From contig JAIMBM010000169.1 in NCBI GenBank assembly GCA_023511475.1, forward strand, positions 1 to 6,717: 6,717 nucleotides of DNA, given 5' to 3'. Positions 1 to 5,648 of the stretch are shown piece by piece. How positions within the stretch are numbered: position 1 is the stretch's first letter; each line of letters starts with the position of its first letter. The DNA comes from Anaerolineae bacterium (GTDB lineage Bacteria > Chloroflexota > Anaerolineae > SpSt-313). Position numbers and translations under genes: made by a program. Under the pieces are notes generated by a model. That model did not search any database and was not told the DNA's origin. It saw only the letters and a list, made by a program, of their open reading frames with translations.

Positions 1-1613
1 GGCCACCCTCTGCCCCATCTCCTCCGATGCAGCCTCCGGCAGCCCCGACAGCACGGCCAGAGCCGGCGGCGCCCGCACGCCCCCGGCCTTCGCAGCCTGC
101 AGCCGCACATTCCCGCCCCGAGCCGCGCCCCCGGGCCCCGCGGCGCCTGGTCCGCAGCGCGCGTCTGCCATCGCTCGATCTCCTTGCGCCTGCCTCCCCC
201 CTCCCGGATGCCGAGGCCGAGATTCGGTTCCAGGCGCAGGTGCTGGAGGAGACGCTCGCCCAGTTCGGGGTGCCAGCCCGGGTTGTGGACGTGCGGCGCG
301 GCCCGACCGTCACCCAGTACGGAGTAGAGCCGGGCTTTATGGAGCGCAAGATGGCCAGCGGCGCGACCATACGCCGCAAAGTGCGCGTCGGCCGCATCGC
401 TGCCCTCGCCAGCGACCTGGCGCTGGCACTGGCGGTTCCGGCCGTGCGAATAGAGGCCCCAGTGCCCGGGCGATCGCTGGTCGGCATCGAGGTCCCCAAC
501 CGCCAGTCGACGCTCGTGAACCTGCGCTCGGTGATCGAGTCCGAAGCCTATCAGAGAATCCGCTCGCCGCTGCGTGTGGCGCTTGGGCAGGACGTCTCCG
601 GAAACCCTGTGGCCGCTGACCTTGCCGCGATGCCGCACCTGCTCATCGCCGGCGCAACCGGCACAGGTAAGAGCGTCTGTCTGCACTCGCTGATCGCCTG
701 CCTGCTGCTCGAGAACACGCCCGAAACGCTGAACCTGGTCCTGGTCGACCCCAAGCGGGTCGAGATGAGCCTCTTCAGTGGCATGCCGCATCTCGCAGGA
801 CCGGTGATTGTTGAGGTACCACAGGTCGTCGCGGCCCTGCGCTGGCTCTGCCAGGAGATGGACCGGCGGTACAGCCTCTTTGCCGCCCACAGGGTGCGGC
901 ACATCGAAGGGCTCAACGCGGTCGCCGGGCGGCGGCAGTCCGAGCGGCTGCCCTACATCGTGCTGTGCATTGACGAGCTGGCCGACCTCATGCTGGCAGC
1001 GCCAGATGAGGTGGAGCGCTCGATATGCCGTCTGGCCCAGATGGGCCGGGCAACCGGCATCCATCTGGTCGTTGCGACCCAGCGGCCGTCTGTCGACGTC
1101 GTCACCGGGCTGATCAAGGCCAACTTTCCCGCCCGCATCGCCTTTGCCGTGTCCAGCCAGGTCGACTCACGGGTCATCCTCGATTCGGCTGGAGCGGAGC
1201 AGTTGCTCGGCCGAGGCGACATGCTATACATGGCACCTGACGCCAGCCACCTGCTCCGGCTACAGGGATGCTTTACCTCAGATGCCGAGCTTGCAGCCAT
1301 CGCCGATCACTGGCGACAGAGCGTCGAGCCGACCCAGGATGGGGAGCCCGAGCTCGCCCCATGGGAAGGCCTCGCCGGGGATGCAGAAGATAGCGACGTC
1401 CTCGTCGAGCAGGCGCTGGCGCTGGCTCGCGAGCACCGGCAGCTCTCCGCCTCTCTCCTGCAGCGCCGCCTGCGCATCGGCTACCCCCGTGCAGCCCGCC
1501 TTATCGAAGAGCTTGAGGCCCGTGGCATCGTCGGCGCGGACCCGGGAGGGGGGCGTCCTCGCGAGGTCCTCTCACCGGCGCACGGCGACCTGACCGACGA
1601 GGAGGGGGCATGA
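1..1613 (+). CDS. ftsK: DNA translocase FtsK/SpoIIIE family, 5' partial (motor and gamma domains)
   Basis: ATP-driven double-stranded DNA pump that acts at the division septum to move chromosome termini apart and help resolve dimers. Residues are numbered from the ATG at 27. A Pro/Ala/Arg-rich linker (1-60) leads into an FtsK alpha domain (about 64-175, with RRGPTVTQYGVEPG at 90-103). The RecA-like beta motor follows (about 176-430), with Walker A GATGTGKS (209-216), DPKRVEM (241-247), Walker B IVLCIDELAD (311-320) and ATQRPS (350-355). A winged-helix gamma domain (about 457-515, RRLRIGYPRAARLIEELEARG) would read KOPS-like polar DNA sequences. The frame stays open upstream of 27 to the window edge (P-P-S-A-P-S-P-P), and no purine-rich ribosome site precedes that ATG. 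I therefore take the gene as cut by the window, with its usual N-terminal membrane domain outside. The motor looks intact. Its stop overlaps the next gene by 4 nt. Confidence 0.95.
   Translation, partial: PPSAPSPPMQPPAAPTARPEPAAPARPRPSQPAAAHSRPEPRPRAPRRLVRSARLPSLDLLAPASPLPDAEAEIRFQAQVLEETLAQFGVPARVVDVRRGPTVTQYGVEPGFMERKMASGATIRRKVRVGRIAALASDLALALAVPAVRIEAPVPGRSLVGIEVPNRQSTLVNLRSVIESEAYQRIRSPLRVALGQDVSGNPVAADLAAMPHLLIAGATGTGKSVCLHSLIACLLLENTPETLNLVLVDPKRVEMSLFSGMPHLAGPVIVEVPQVVAALRWLCQEMDRRYSLFAAHRVRHIEGLNAVAGRRQSERLPYIVLCIDELADLMLAAPDEVERSICRLAQMGRATGIHLVVATQRPSVDVVTGLIKANFPARIAFAVSSQVDSRVILDSAGAEQLLGRGDMLYMAPDASHLLRLQGCFTSDAELAAIADHWRQSVEPTQDGEPELAPWEGLAGDAEDSDVLVEQALALAREHRQLSASLLQRRLRIGYPRAARLIEELEARGIVGADPGGGRPREVLSPAHGDLTDEEGA
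1599..1613 (+). promoter_or_regulatory. Ribosome binding site plus ATGA stop/start overlap, ftsK to DUF72 gene
   Basis: GAGGAGG at 1599-1605 lies 4 nt before the ATG at 1610, and that ATG shares bases with the ftsK TGA at 1611-1613 (ATGA). The ribosome site is inside the ftsK coding sequence. This arrangement is typical of translational coupling, so the two proteins are probably made from one message. Confidence 0.8.
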
Positions 1614-2380
1614 TCTACATCGGCACCAGCGGCTACAGCTACGACGACTGGGTCGGCCCGGTGTATCCCCTGGGCCTGCCAAAGCGGGAGTGGCTCGCCT
1701 TCTATGCCCGCGAGTTTCAGACCTGCGAGATCAACTTTACCTACTACAGACTTCCAGACGCTCGCACCCTCGCCGCCATGGCGGCAAAAGTGCCGGAGGG
1801 CTTTGTCTTCACGGTCAAGGCCAGCCAGGAGCTCACCCATGGCCGCGAGGACCCGGAGGAGGCCTTCCGCACCTTTGTGACCGGGGTAACCCCTCTCATC
1901 GAGCAACGGAAGCTCGGCTGCGTCCTCGCCCAGTTCCCCTACTCCTTCCACCACACCGCCGAGAACCGCGACTATCTGCGGCGCTTCCACGACCGTATGC
2001 AGGGCGTGCCAACGGTGATCGAGTTCCGCAACCGCGCCTGGCTGCAGGCAGAGGTCTTCGAGCTCCTCCGCGAGCTGGGGCTTGGCTTCTGCTGCGTGGA
2101 CGAGCCCCGGCTCAAGGGGCTGATGCCACCCATCGCCGTCGCCACCTCACCGATCGCCTATGTGCGCTTTCACGGCCGAAACGCCAGCAAGTGGTGGCAG
2201 CACGAGAATGCCTGGGAGCGCTACGACTATACCTACACACTTGAAGAGCTACAGGAATGGGAGCCCAAGATCCGTAGCCTCGATGCCCAGGCCGAGACAA
2301 CCTTTGTCTTTGCCAACAACCACTGGCAGGGTCAGGCGGTCGGGACCGCCCGGCAACTGCGCCTGCTGCTCGGGCAGTAA
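1610..2380 (+). CDS. DUF72 (YecE-like) TIM-barrel protein
   Basis: Soluble 256-residue protein of the DUF72 family, whose fold is a TIM barrel related to xylose isomerase/endonuclease IV-like enzymes. Its biochemical reaction is not established. Family signatures occur in order: IGTSGYSYDDW (4-14), INFTYYRLP (41-49), FTVKASQELTH (67-77), LAQFPYSF (106-113), IEFRNRAW (137-144), CVDEP (162-166), YVRFHGRN (184-191) and NNHWQGQA (236-243). These cluster at the barrel mouth and include conserved His, Glu, Arg and Asn residues that could form an active site. The length is normal for the family and the barrel appears complete. The start at 1610 is fixed by GAGGAGG four bases upstream and by the overlap with the ftsK stop. 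The coupling suggests co-expression with ftsK, but says nothing certain about function. There is no signal peptide and no membrane segment. Confidence 0.93.
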   Translation: MIYIGTSGYSYDDWVGPVYPLGLPKREWLAFYAREFQTCEINFTYYRLPDARTLAAMAAKVPEGFVFTVKASQELTHGREDPEEAFRTFVTGVTPLIEQRKLGCVLAQFPYSFHHTAENRDYLRRFHDRMQGVPTVIEFRNRAWLQAEVFELLRELGLGFCCVDEPRLKGLMPPIAVATSPIAYVRFHGRNASKWWQHENAWERYDYTYTLEELQEWEPKIRSLDAQAETTFVFANNHWQGQAVGTARQLRLLLGQ

Positions 2381-2611
2381 TCCCCCCCGCAGGCGGAAGC
2401 GCGGCCCAATCACCAGGGGTGCATCCAAGATGCGTCACCGCCTGGGCTGCAGCCGGGTGTTTCGCTGGGCCTCAGCCCGCCAGACCCCCAACAAGAGGTC
2501 CTGCACCGGGCTCGTGCAAAGCGCAAAAGCCCGGTGGCCGGCAGAGCGCCCTTGCAGGCTGCCAGGCTCCGAATCTTCTCACCGACCTTGGGCGCACCCA
2601 CCACCGCCCAT
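2381..2611. other. Non-coding spacer with several inverted repeats
   Basis: I see no convincing gene here. Short open frames (for example GTG at 2419 running to 2646) lack a ribosome site and have shadow-like composition. The stretch contains a small hairpin at 2418-2436 (GCATC/GATGC core, 3-nt loop, extended by wobble pairs), GGGC/GCCC around a CTCA loop at 2467-2478, and a 9-bp perfect inverted repeat at 2504-2536. A diverged 15-nt repeat (CTGGGCTGCAGCCGG at 2442-2456, CTGGGCCTCAGCCCG at 2465-2479) is also present. I found no tRNA, SRP or RNase P signature and no clear U-tract terminator after the DUF72 gene. Confidence 0.6.
2504..2536. repeat. Perfect 9-bp inverted repeat, 15-nt loop
   Basis: CACCGGGCT (2504-2512) and AGCCCGGTG (2528-2536) are exact reverse complements around a 15-nt loop. 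CTG/CAG at 2501-2503 and 2542-2544 could add outer pairs across a bulge. No T-run follows on the + strand, so this is not a classical terminator. It could be a 3' end stabiliser for the ftsK-DUF72 message, an REP-like element or part of an unannotated RNA. Confidence 0.55.
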
Positions 2612-2641
2612 TTGACGCGACCGCCCCGGCTATGGTAGAGT
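2612..2641 (+). promoter_or_regulatory. Sigma70-type promoter for the SEC-C gene
   Basis: The -35 box TTGACG (2612-2617, five of six consensus bases) and -10 box TAGAGT (2636-2641, four of six) are separated by 18 nt. A TGG just before the -10 box fits the extended -10 pattern. The predicted transcript starts near 2648, about 30 nt before the chosen ATG at 2679, leaving room for the ribosome site. It also places the in-frame TTG at 2643 upstream of the transcript, which argues against that start. Confidence 0.6.
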
Positions 2642-2664
2642 CTTGACCGTAAGTGACAGCTCCC

Positions 2665-2670
2665 AGAGGA
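2665..2670 (+). promoter_or_regulatory. Ribosome binding site deciding the SEC-C gene start
   Basis: AGAGGA at 2665-2670 sits 8 nt before ATG 2679. It supports that codon over the in-frame TTG at 2643, which has no ribosome site. Confidence 0.7.
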
Positions 2671-2678
2671 ATGCTCAC

Positions 2679-3686
2679 ATGCCCAGAACCGGTCGCAACG
2701 ATCCCTGCCCCTGTGGCAGCGGACGCAAATACAAGCAGTGCTGCCTCCCCAAGGTCCAGGCCACGCAGGTCCGCGCCCTGAGCCGCCGTCGGGACGAGGA
2801 GTTGCTCTGGGCCAGGCTGCTAGCCTACGCCCAGCGCCCGACCTTCTCGGTCGACGTGCAGTCGGCCTTCGGGCTCTTCTGGAACGGCGACTATGACCTC
2901 TCTGCCGCGGACGCGCTCAGCCGCGAGATGCTGATGCCTTTCCTGGAGTGGTACATTCAGGACTATCGGACGAGCAAGGATCGGCAGCGCATCATCGATC
3001 TCTTCGCTGCAGAGGAAGGTCCGCGCCTGAGCCCCGAGCATCGCGCCCTGCTTGCCGAGCGCGAGGCAGCCTATCTTTCGCTCTATGGCGTCGAGCAGGT
3101 GGACCCCGAGGGTTATATCGAGGTCGGAGACCTTCTTGTCGGGGGCTTCTTCCGCCTTGATGAGCCGGGCCTGGCACGCCTCGCCATGCCGGGCGACCTC
3201 GTGCTGGGCCGCCGCTTCGGCGATCAGGAGGATGGGCGCCTGTCGCCGGGCACCGTGCTGCTTCCGGCGAGCCTTGCGCCCGTGCTCGTAGGTGCAGCGA
3301 AGCGGGCCTATGCCGCTTACCGCGATGAGAGCTATCAGGCCACCTGGCCGCAGTTCCTGCGAGAGTCCGGCTACCTGATGTACCACGCGTTGCTTTCTCC
3401 AGAGGCGTCGGAGGCCTTCGAGCGGGTGTCCCAGCTGGCTCGTTACTTTGACCCTCGCCCGTCCGTCAAGGAGATGCAGGCGATCACGCACCGGCGGATG
3501 GAGGAGGCGATCAGGCGGCAGCAGGAGAAGGCGGGCCGAAGGGCGGAGGTGCAGGGTGAAGCTCCCACTGCCCCGGCCGTCGAGCGGACGGCGGGCGGCA
3601 TACTGATCCCCGGTCAGCCCAAGGCCTCACCGTCCGGAGGGGGCATCGTGCTCCCCGAGCATCTGCGCAAGCCCCCTGCCACTTAG
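2679..3686 (+). CDS. SEC-C zinc-motif protein with uncharacterised central domain
   Basis: Predicted cytosolic protein of 335 residues. The N-terminus is a textbook SEC-C motif (GRNDPCPCGSGRKYKQCC, residues 5-22). Its C10, C12, C21 and C22 fit the C-x-C-x8-C-C zinc site known from the SecA tail and many stand-alone proteins, where it mediates protein contacts. Residues about 37-285 form a mainly helical, aromatic-rich region that I cannot assign (for example FELFWNGDYD-like FGLFWNGDYD and a WYIQDYR segment). From about 285 a charged helix (RRMEEAIRRQQEKAGRRAE) leads into a disordered Pro/Gly tail bearing two similar peptides, GGILIP (306-311) and GGIVLP (321-326). The start at 2679 is chosen from AGAGGA 8 nt upstream and because the motif begins immediately after it. 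A promoter lies just before the gene and a strong terminator follows, so it is probably monocistronic. Its role is unknown, and secretion or chaperone roles should not be assumed from SEC-C alone. Confidence 0.9.
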   Translation: MPRTGRNDPCPCGSGRKYKQCCLPKVQATQVRALSRRRDEELLWARLLAYAQRPTFSVDVQSAFGLFWNGDYDLSAADALSREMLMPFLEWYIQDYRTSKDRQRIIDLFAAEEGPRLSPEHRALLAEREAAYLSLYGVEQVDPEGYIEVGDLLVGGFFRLDEPGLARLAMPGDLVLGRRFGDQEDGRLSPGTVLLPASLAPVLVGAAKRAYAAYRDESYQATWPQFLRESGYLMYHALLSPEASEAFERVSQLARYFDPRPSVKEMQAITHRRMEEAIRRQQEKAGRRAEVQGEAPTAPAVERTAGGILIPGQPKASPSGGGIVLPEHLRKPPAT

Positions 3687-3702
3687 GAGCTACGGCCTGA
3701 TC

Positions 3703-3740
3703 CGGGAGGCGACTCTCGGAGGTCGCCTCCCGCTTCCTTT
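3703..3740 (+). terminator. Intrinsic terminator after the SEC-C gene
   Basis: A perfect 11-bp GC-rich stem (CGGGAGGCGAC 3703-3713 pairing with GTCGCCTCCCG 3722-3732) closes an 8-nt loop and is followed by a T/C-rich run (CTTCCTTT, 3733-3740). It begins 17 nt after the stop codon at 3684-3686. The T-tract is imperfect, as is common in high-GC genomes. Confidence 0.8.
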
Positions 3741-3757
3741 CAGCCTCCCTGTTGCAC

Positions 3758-3788
3758 TTGCGAAAAACCTCGATTGGTGCCATAGTAT
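3758..3788 (+). promoter_or_regulatory. Candidate promoter for the 551-residue gene and CPBP protease
   Basis: TTGCGA (3758-3763, four of six consensus bases) and TAGTAT (3783-3788, four of six) are 19 nt apart, in a locally AT-richer patch right after the terminator. TATGCT at 3786-3791 is an alternative -10. The match is modest, but a promoter is expected here because the upstream unit terminates just before. The in-frame ATG at 3787 overlaps this box and so would not be in the message. Confidence 0.4.
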
Positions 3789-3924
3789 GCTGTCCCTGCG
3801 GGCCATTGCAGGGCTTCTGTGTAGCGCGAGGCCAGACGCCGTCGCGACGCCTGCGCGGCGCTGCAGCACAAGCGGATCGTGCCACGCCTCAAACCACAGC
3901 TCTGGCAAGGGAGGATATCAAGCC
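3789..3924 (+). other. Long leader upstream of the 551-residue gene
   Basis: If the promoter at 3758-3788 is used, the message has a leader of roughly 130 nt. It contains a 6-bp perfect stem (CCCTGC 3794-3799 with GCAGGG 3808-3813, 8-nt loop) and a 10-nt palindrome CGTCGCGACG (3840-3849). The frame is open through the leader, but its composition is unlike the downstream protein. I recognise no riboswitch class. Confidence 0.4.
3907..3914 (+). promoter_or_regulatory. Ribosome binding site deciding the start at 3925
   Basis: AAGGGAGG (3907-3914) lies 10 nt before ATG 3925. It favours that start over the in-frame ATG at 3787, which has no ribosome site and falls inside the promoter candidate. 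Confidence 0.7.
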
Positions 3925-5580
3925 ATGAAGGACAACCTGGCAGATCCTTCCGTTTTTGTTGATGCGGTGGTCTCTTCGAGGCGCGACCTGACGACCTGCC
4001 TGGCACAGCTCTTCGACTACTGCCGCGAGCACTGCCCGTCATCCATCTGGGAAGAGCTGAGGCATCTCGACTTCGAGGAAGACGTTGTCCGCCTGACCAA
4101 CTGGTTGCGCGCTGTGCTCACCTCCGAGCCGCCAGGCGCCGAGATCGAAGCCCTCTGGTTCGGCCTCCGCAGCACCCCGCAGGAGCGAGACCTCCTCTAC
4201 CTGGCAGGTTCCGACTACTTTGACCTCGAGGACCACGGCTGGGTACGATTCCCCATCTACTGGCCCGCCAGCCGCCGTGCCGACTCCCGCGTGCTGCAGC
4301 GAATACACCAGTCCCTGCGCAAGGCCGGGGGCCAGGTGTTCTCGCTGGGCTGGTACGTCCTGTGCCTGGGTTACGCCTGCCTGGCCGTCGCAGAGGCCTG
4401 CAGGACCATCGAGCCCGACATTCTGCTCGGCACCCGCGACAAGCGGTACATCGCCGTCGGTTTCGACGGGGGCGACTTTGTGGCGCTCGGCTGGGTCGAC
4501 AAGTCCGGCTGGCACGTGCTCGAGGCGGTAGAGCAGCCCGCGAAGGAACCGGGGGGCGAGGTCCGGCCTGCCGGGCCCTCACTCCTCCATCGGGCAGCGG
4601 GGTCCCTAGCCCGTGCGATCCTCGCCCTGCTGCGGCTGCTGTGGCGCCTCCTGGTGGAGATGGTACTGCCGCTCCTCGGCAGGCTGATCATGGCCGGAGC
4701 GCGCGTCCTGGGCAGGCTCGTGCGCAGGCTCGCGCACGCCCTCGCAGGCTACATCCTCGGGCCAGACATCGAGTCGGAGAAGCCCCTCGGCCGGAGCCCG
4801 CTCGCGCCGGCTGGATCCGTGCCGGCACCGACCGGGGAAGCCGTCGCAGCAACCGCCTCAGAGGAAGCTGCGGCTGCCGATTCTGCTTCCGTGGCCGCGG
4901 CGGTAACCAAGACCCGAGCACCCGCCACCACGGCCGGGCGGGAACCTCACCTCGGAGCCGCCGGGCAGGAGGAGAAGGGTGCCGCGTCCACTGTGGCTGC
5001 AACGGCTCCGGGTGCAGTGGCGGAGGTGCTCGCCTTGCCGGGTGCAGCGATCGCCCCGCCTCCAGAAGCCGGGCCCATGCCAGACTCCCAGGCCCGATCC
5101 ATCGCGGCCGCGATGGATGCCTATGCCCAGGAAGCTGTGGCCATGGCCCGCAAAGAGTTCGGTGTGGAGCTGGACTTTGGCGAGGCGAGCCTCGAGCAGG
5201 TCGAGTGGATGCTTTCGCGGATCGCCGGCTGGCGCTCCAGCAGCCTCTCGCGGCAGTTGATGCGACGTCTGCTCGGCAAGGCCGTGATAGACAGAGCGGA
5301 GAACCTCGTCGCGCGGTTGCAGGGGCGAGAGCCCCCTCAGGTCTGCATTCAGAGCATGTCCAGGATCTGGGGCGCCTACGTGGGCGAGGTCATGCGCCGG
5401 CGCTGGCGGGGCACCTGGGCAGAGGAAGAGCCTCATCCTGCCGACACCATGATCGCCCTACGCGTGCAACGGTACGCCCTCTTCCCCATTGGGCGGGTCC
5501 AGGCACGCCTGGAGGGAGGACCCGAGCATAGCATCTGGTTCTATTACCGGGCCCTCAAACAGCGGTTCGAGGGAGTATGA
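3925..5580 (+). CDS. Uncharacterised multidomain protein with amphipathic basic helices and 'GAYVGEV' C-terminal domain
   Basis: I do not recognise this 551-residue protein as a named family. Residues 1-205 look globular, Trp/Cys-rich and mixed helix/strand. They include a 21-residue hydrophobic stretch at 138-158 (with C147, C152 and C159 in or beside it) and a strand-like LGTRDKRYIAVGFDGGDF (168-185). Residues 220-279 are Leu-rich with arginines at seven-residue spacing (223/230/237 and 253/260/267) around P249. This suggests two amphipathic helices lying on a membrane or packed in a bundle. Residues 281-395 are an Ala/Pro/Thr-rich flexible linker. Residues 396-551 form a second domain with LDFGEASLEQVEWML (416-430), GAYVGEVMRRRWRGTW (483-498) and GPEHSIWFYY (532-541). 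It resembles poorly characterised domains of the DUF3806 type that share a G-A-[YF]-x-G-E-x-x-x-R pattern, from memory only. There is no signal peptide. Start chosen from AAGGGAGG at 3907. The CPBP protease gene follows after 64 nt, so the two are probably co-expressed. Confidence 0.85.
   Translation: MKDNLADPSVFVDAVVSSRRDLTTCLAQLFDYCREHCPSSIWEELRHLDFEEDVVRLTNWLRAVLTSEPPGAEIEALWFGLRSTPQERDLLYLAGSDYFDLEDHGWVRFPIYWPASRRADSRVLQRIHQSLRKAGGQVFSLGWYVLCLGYACLAVAEACRTIEPDILLGTRDKRYIAVGFDGGDFVALGWVDKSGWHVLEAVEQPAKEPGGEVRPAGPSLLHRAAGSLARAILALLRLLWRLLVEMVLPLLGRLIMAGARVLGRLVRRLAHALAGYILGPDIESEKPLGRSPLAPAGSVPAPTGEAVAATASEEAAAADSASVAAAVTKTRAPATTAGREPHLGAAGQEEKGAASTVAATAPGAVAEVLALPGAAIAPPPEAGPMPDSQARSIAAAMDAYAQEAVAMARKEFGVELDFGEASLEQVEWMLSRIAGWRSSSLSRQLMRRLLGKAVIDRAENLVARLQGREPPQVCIQSMSRIWGAYVGEVMRRRWRGTWAEEEPHPADTMIALRVQRYALFPIGRVQARLEGGPEHSIWFYYRALKQRFEGV
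4712..4735 (+). repeat. 12-nt tandem repeat inside the amphipathic-helix coding segment
   Basis: GCAGGCTCGTGC (4712-4723) is followed directly by GCAGGCTCGCGC (4724-4735), with one mismatch. The unit length is a multiple of three, so it adds four residues per copy (GRLV then RRLA) and keeps the frame. Confidence 0.75.
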
Positions 5581-5648
5581 CCCCAGCGGCGAGAGCGTAC
5601 GCGCAGCCACCCGTCCAGGCTCGCAGCCGGATGAGGGAGAAACCATGA
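5577..5648 (+). CDS. Possible 23-codon coupling ORF between the 551-residue gene and the CPBP gene
   Basis: An ATG at 5577 overlaps the upstream gene's TGA (ATGA, 5577-5580). The frame runs 23 codons to a TGA at 5646-5648, which overlaps the ATG of the protease gene (ATGA, 5645-5648). The peptide would be basic and Ala/Arg/Pro-rich, with no domain and no homologue I recognise. A GAGGGAG at 5569-5575 lies very close to its ATG (1 nt from the last G), so initiation would depend mostly on ribosomes ending the previous gene. It could act only to carry ribosomes across the gap. The open frame could also be chance in such GC-rich DNA. Confidence 0.3.
   Translation: MTPAARAYAQPPVQARSRMREKP

Noticed and set aside
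551..916. 121-codon - strand open frame opposite ftsK
   Set aside because: Antisense to the Walker A region of a well-conserved motor domain; composition is shadow-like.
2419..2646. Small GTG-started open frame in the spacer, 75 codons
   Set aside because: No ribosome site, Cys/Pro/Gly-rich random-looking composition, and it runs through the SEC-C promoter.
2643..2678. TTG start adding 12 residues to the SEC-C protein
   Set aside because: It lies at or upstream of the predicted transcription start, has no ribosome site, and the ATG at 2679 has AGAGGA at good spacing.
2381..2678. tRNA, SRP RNA or RNase P RNA in the largest gap
   Set aside because: I found no T-loop consensus, SRP core or RNase P conserved segments on either strand.
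2820..3491. 223-codon - strand open frame opposite the SEC-C gene
   Set aside because: It lies wholly antisense to a gene with a clear SEC-C motif, promoter, ribosome site and terminator, and I recognise no domain in it.
3787..3924. ATG 3787 start adding 46 residues to the 551-residue protein
   Set aside because: The ATG overlaps the -10 box candidate, has no ribosome site, and the added sequence is unlike a signal peptide or domain. ATG 3925 has AAGGGAGG.
4362..5531. 389-codon + strand open frame inside the 551-residue gene
   Set aside because: Arg/Gly/Ala-rich shadow composition and no ribosome site; the overlapping frame has a proper start, domain-like segments and normal composition.
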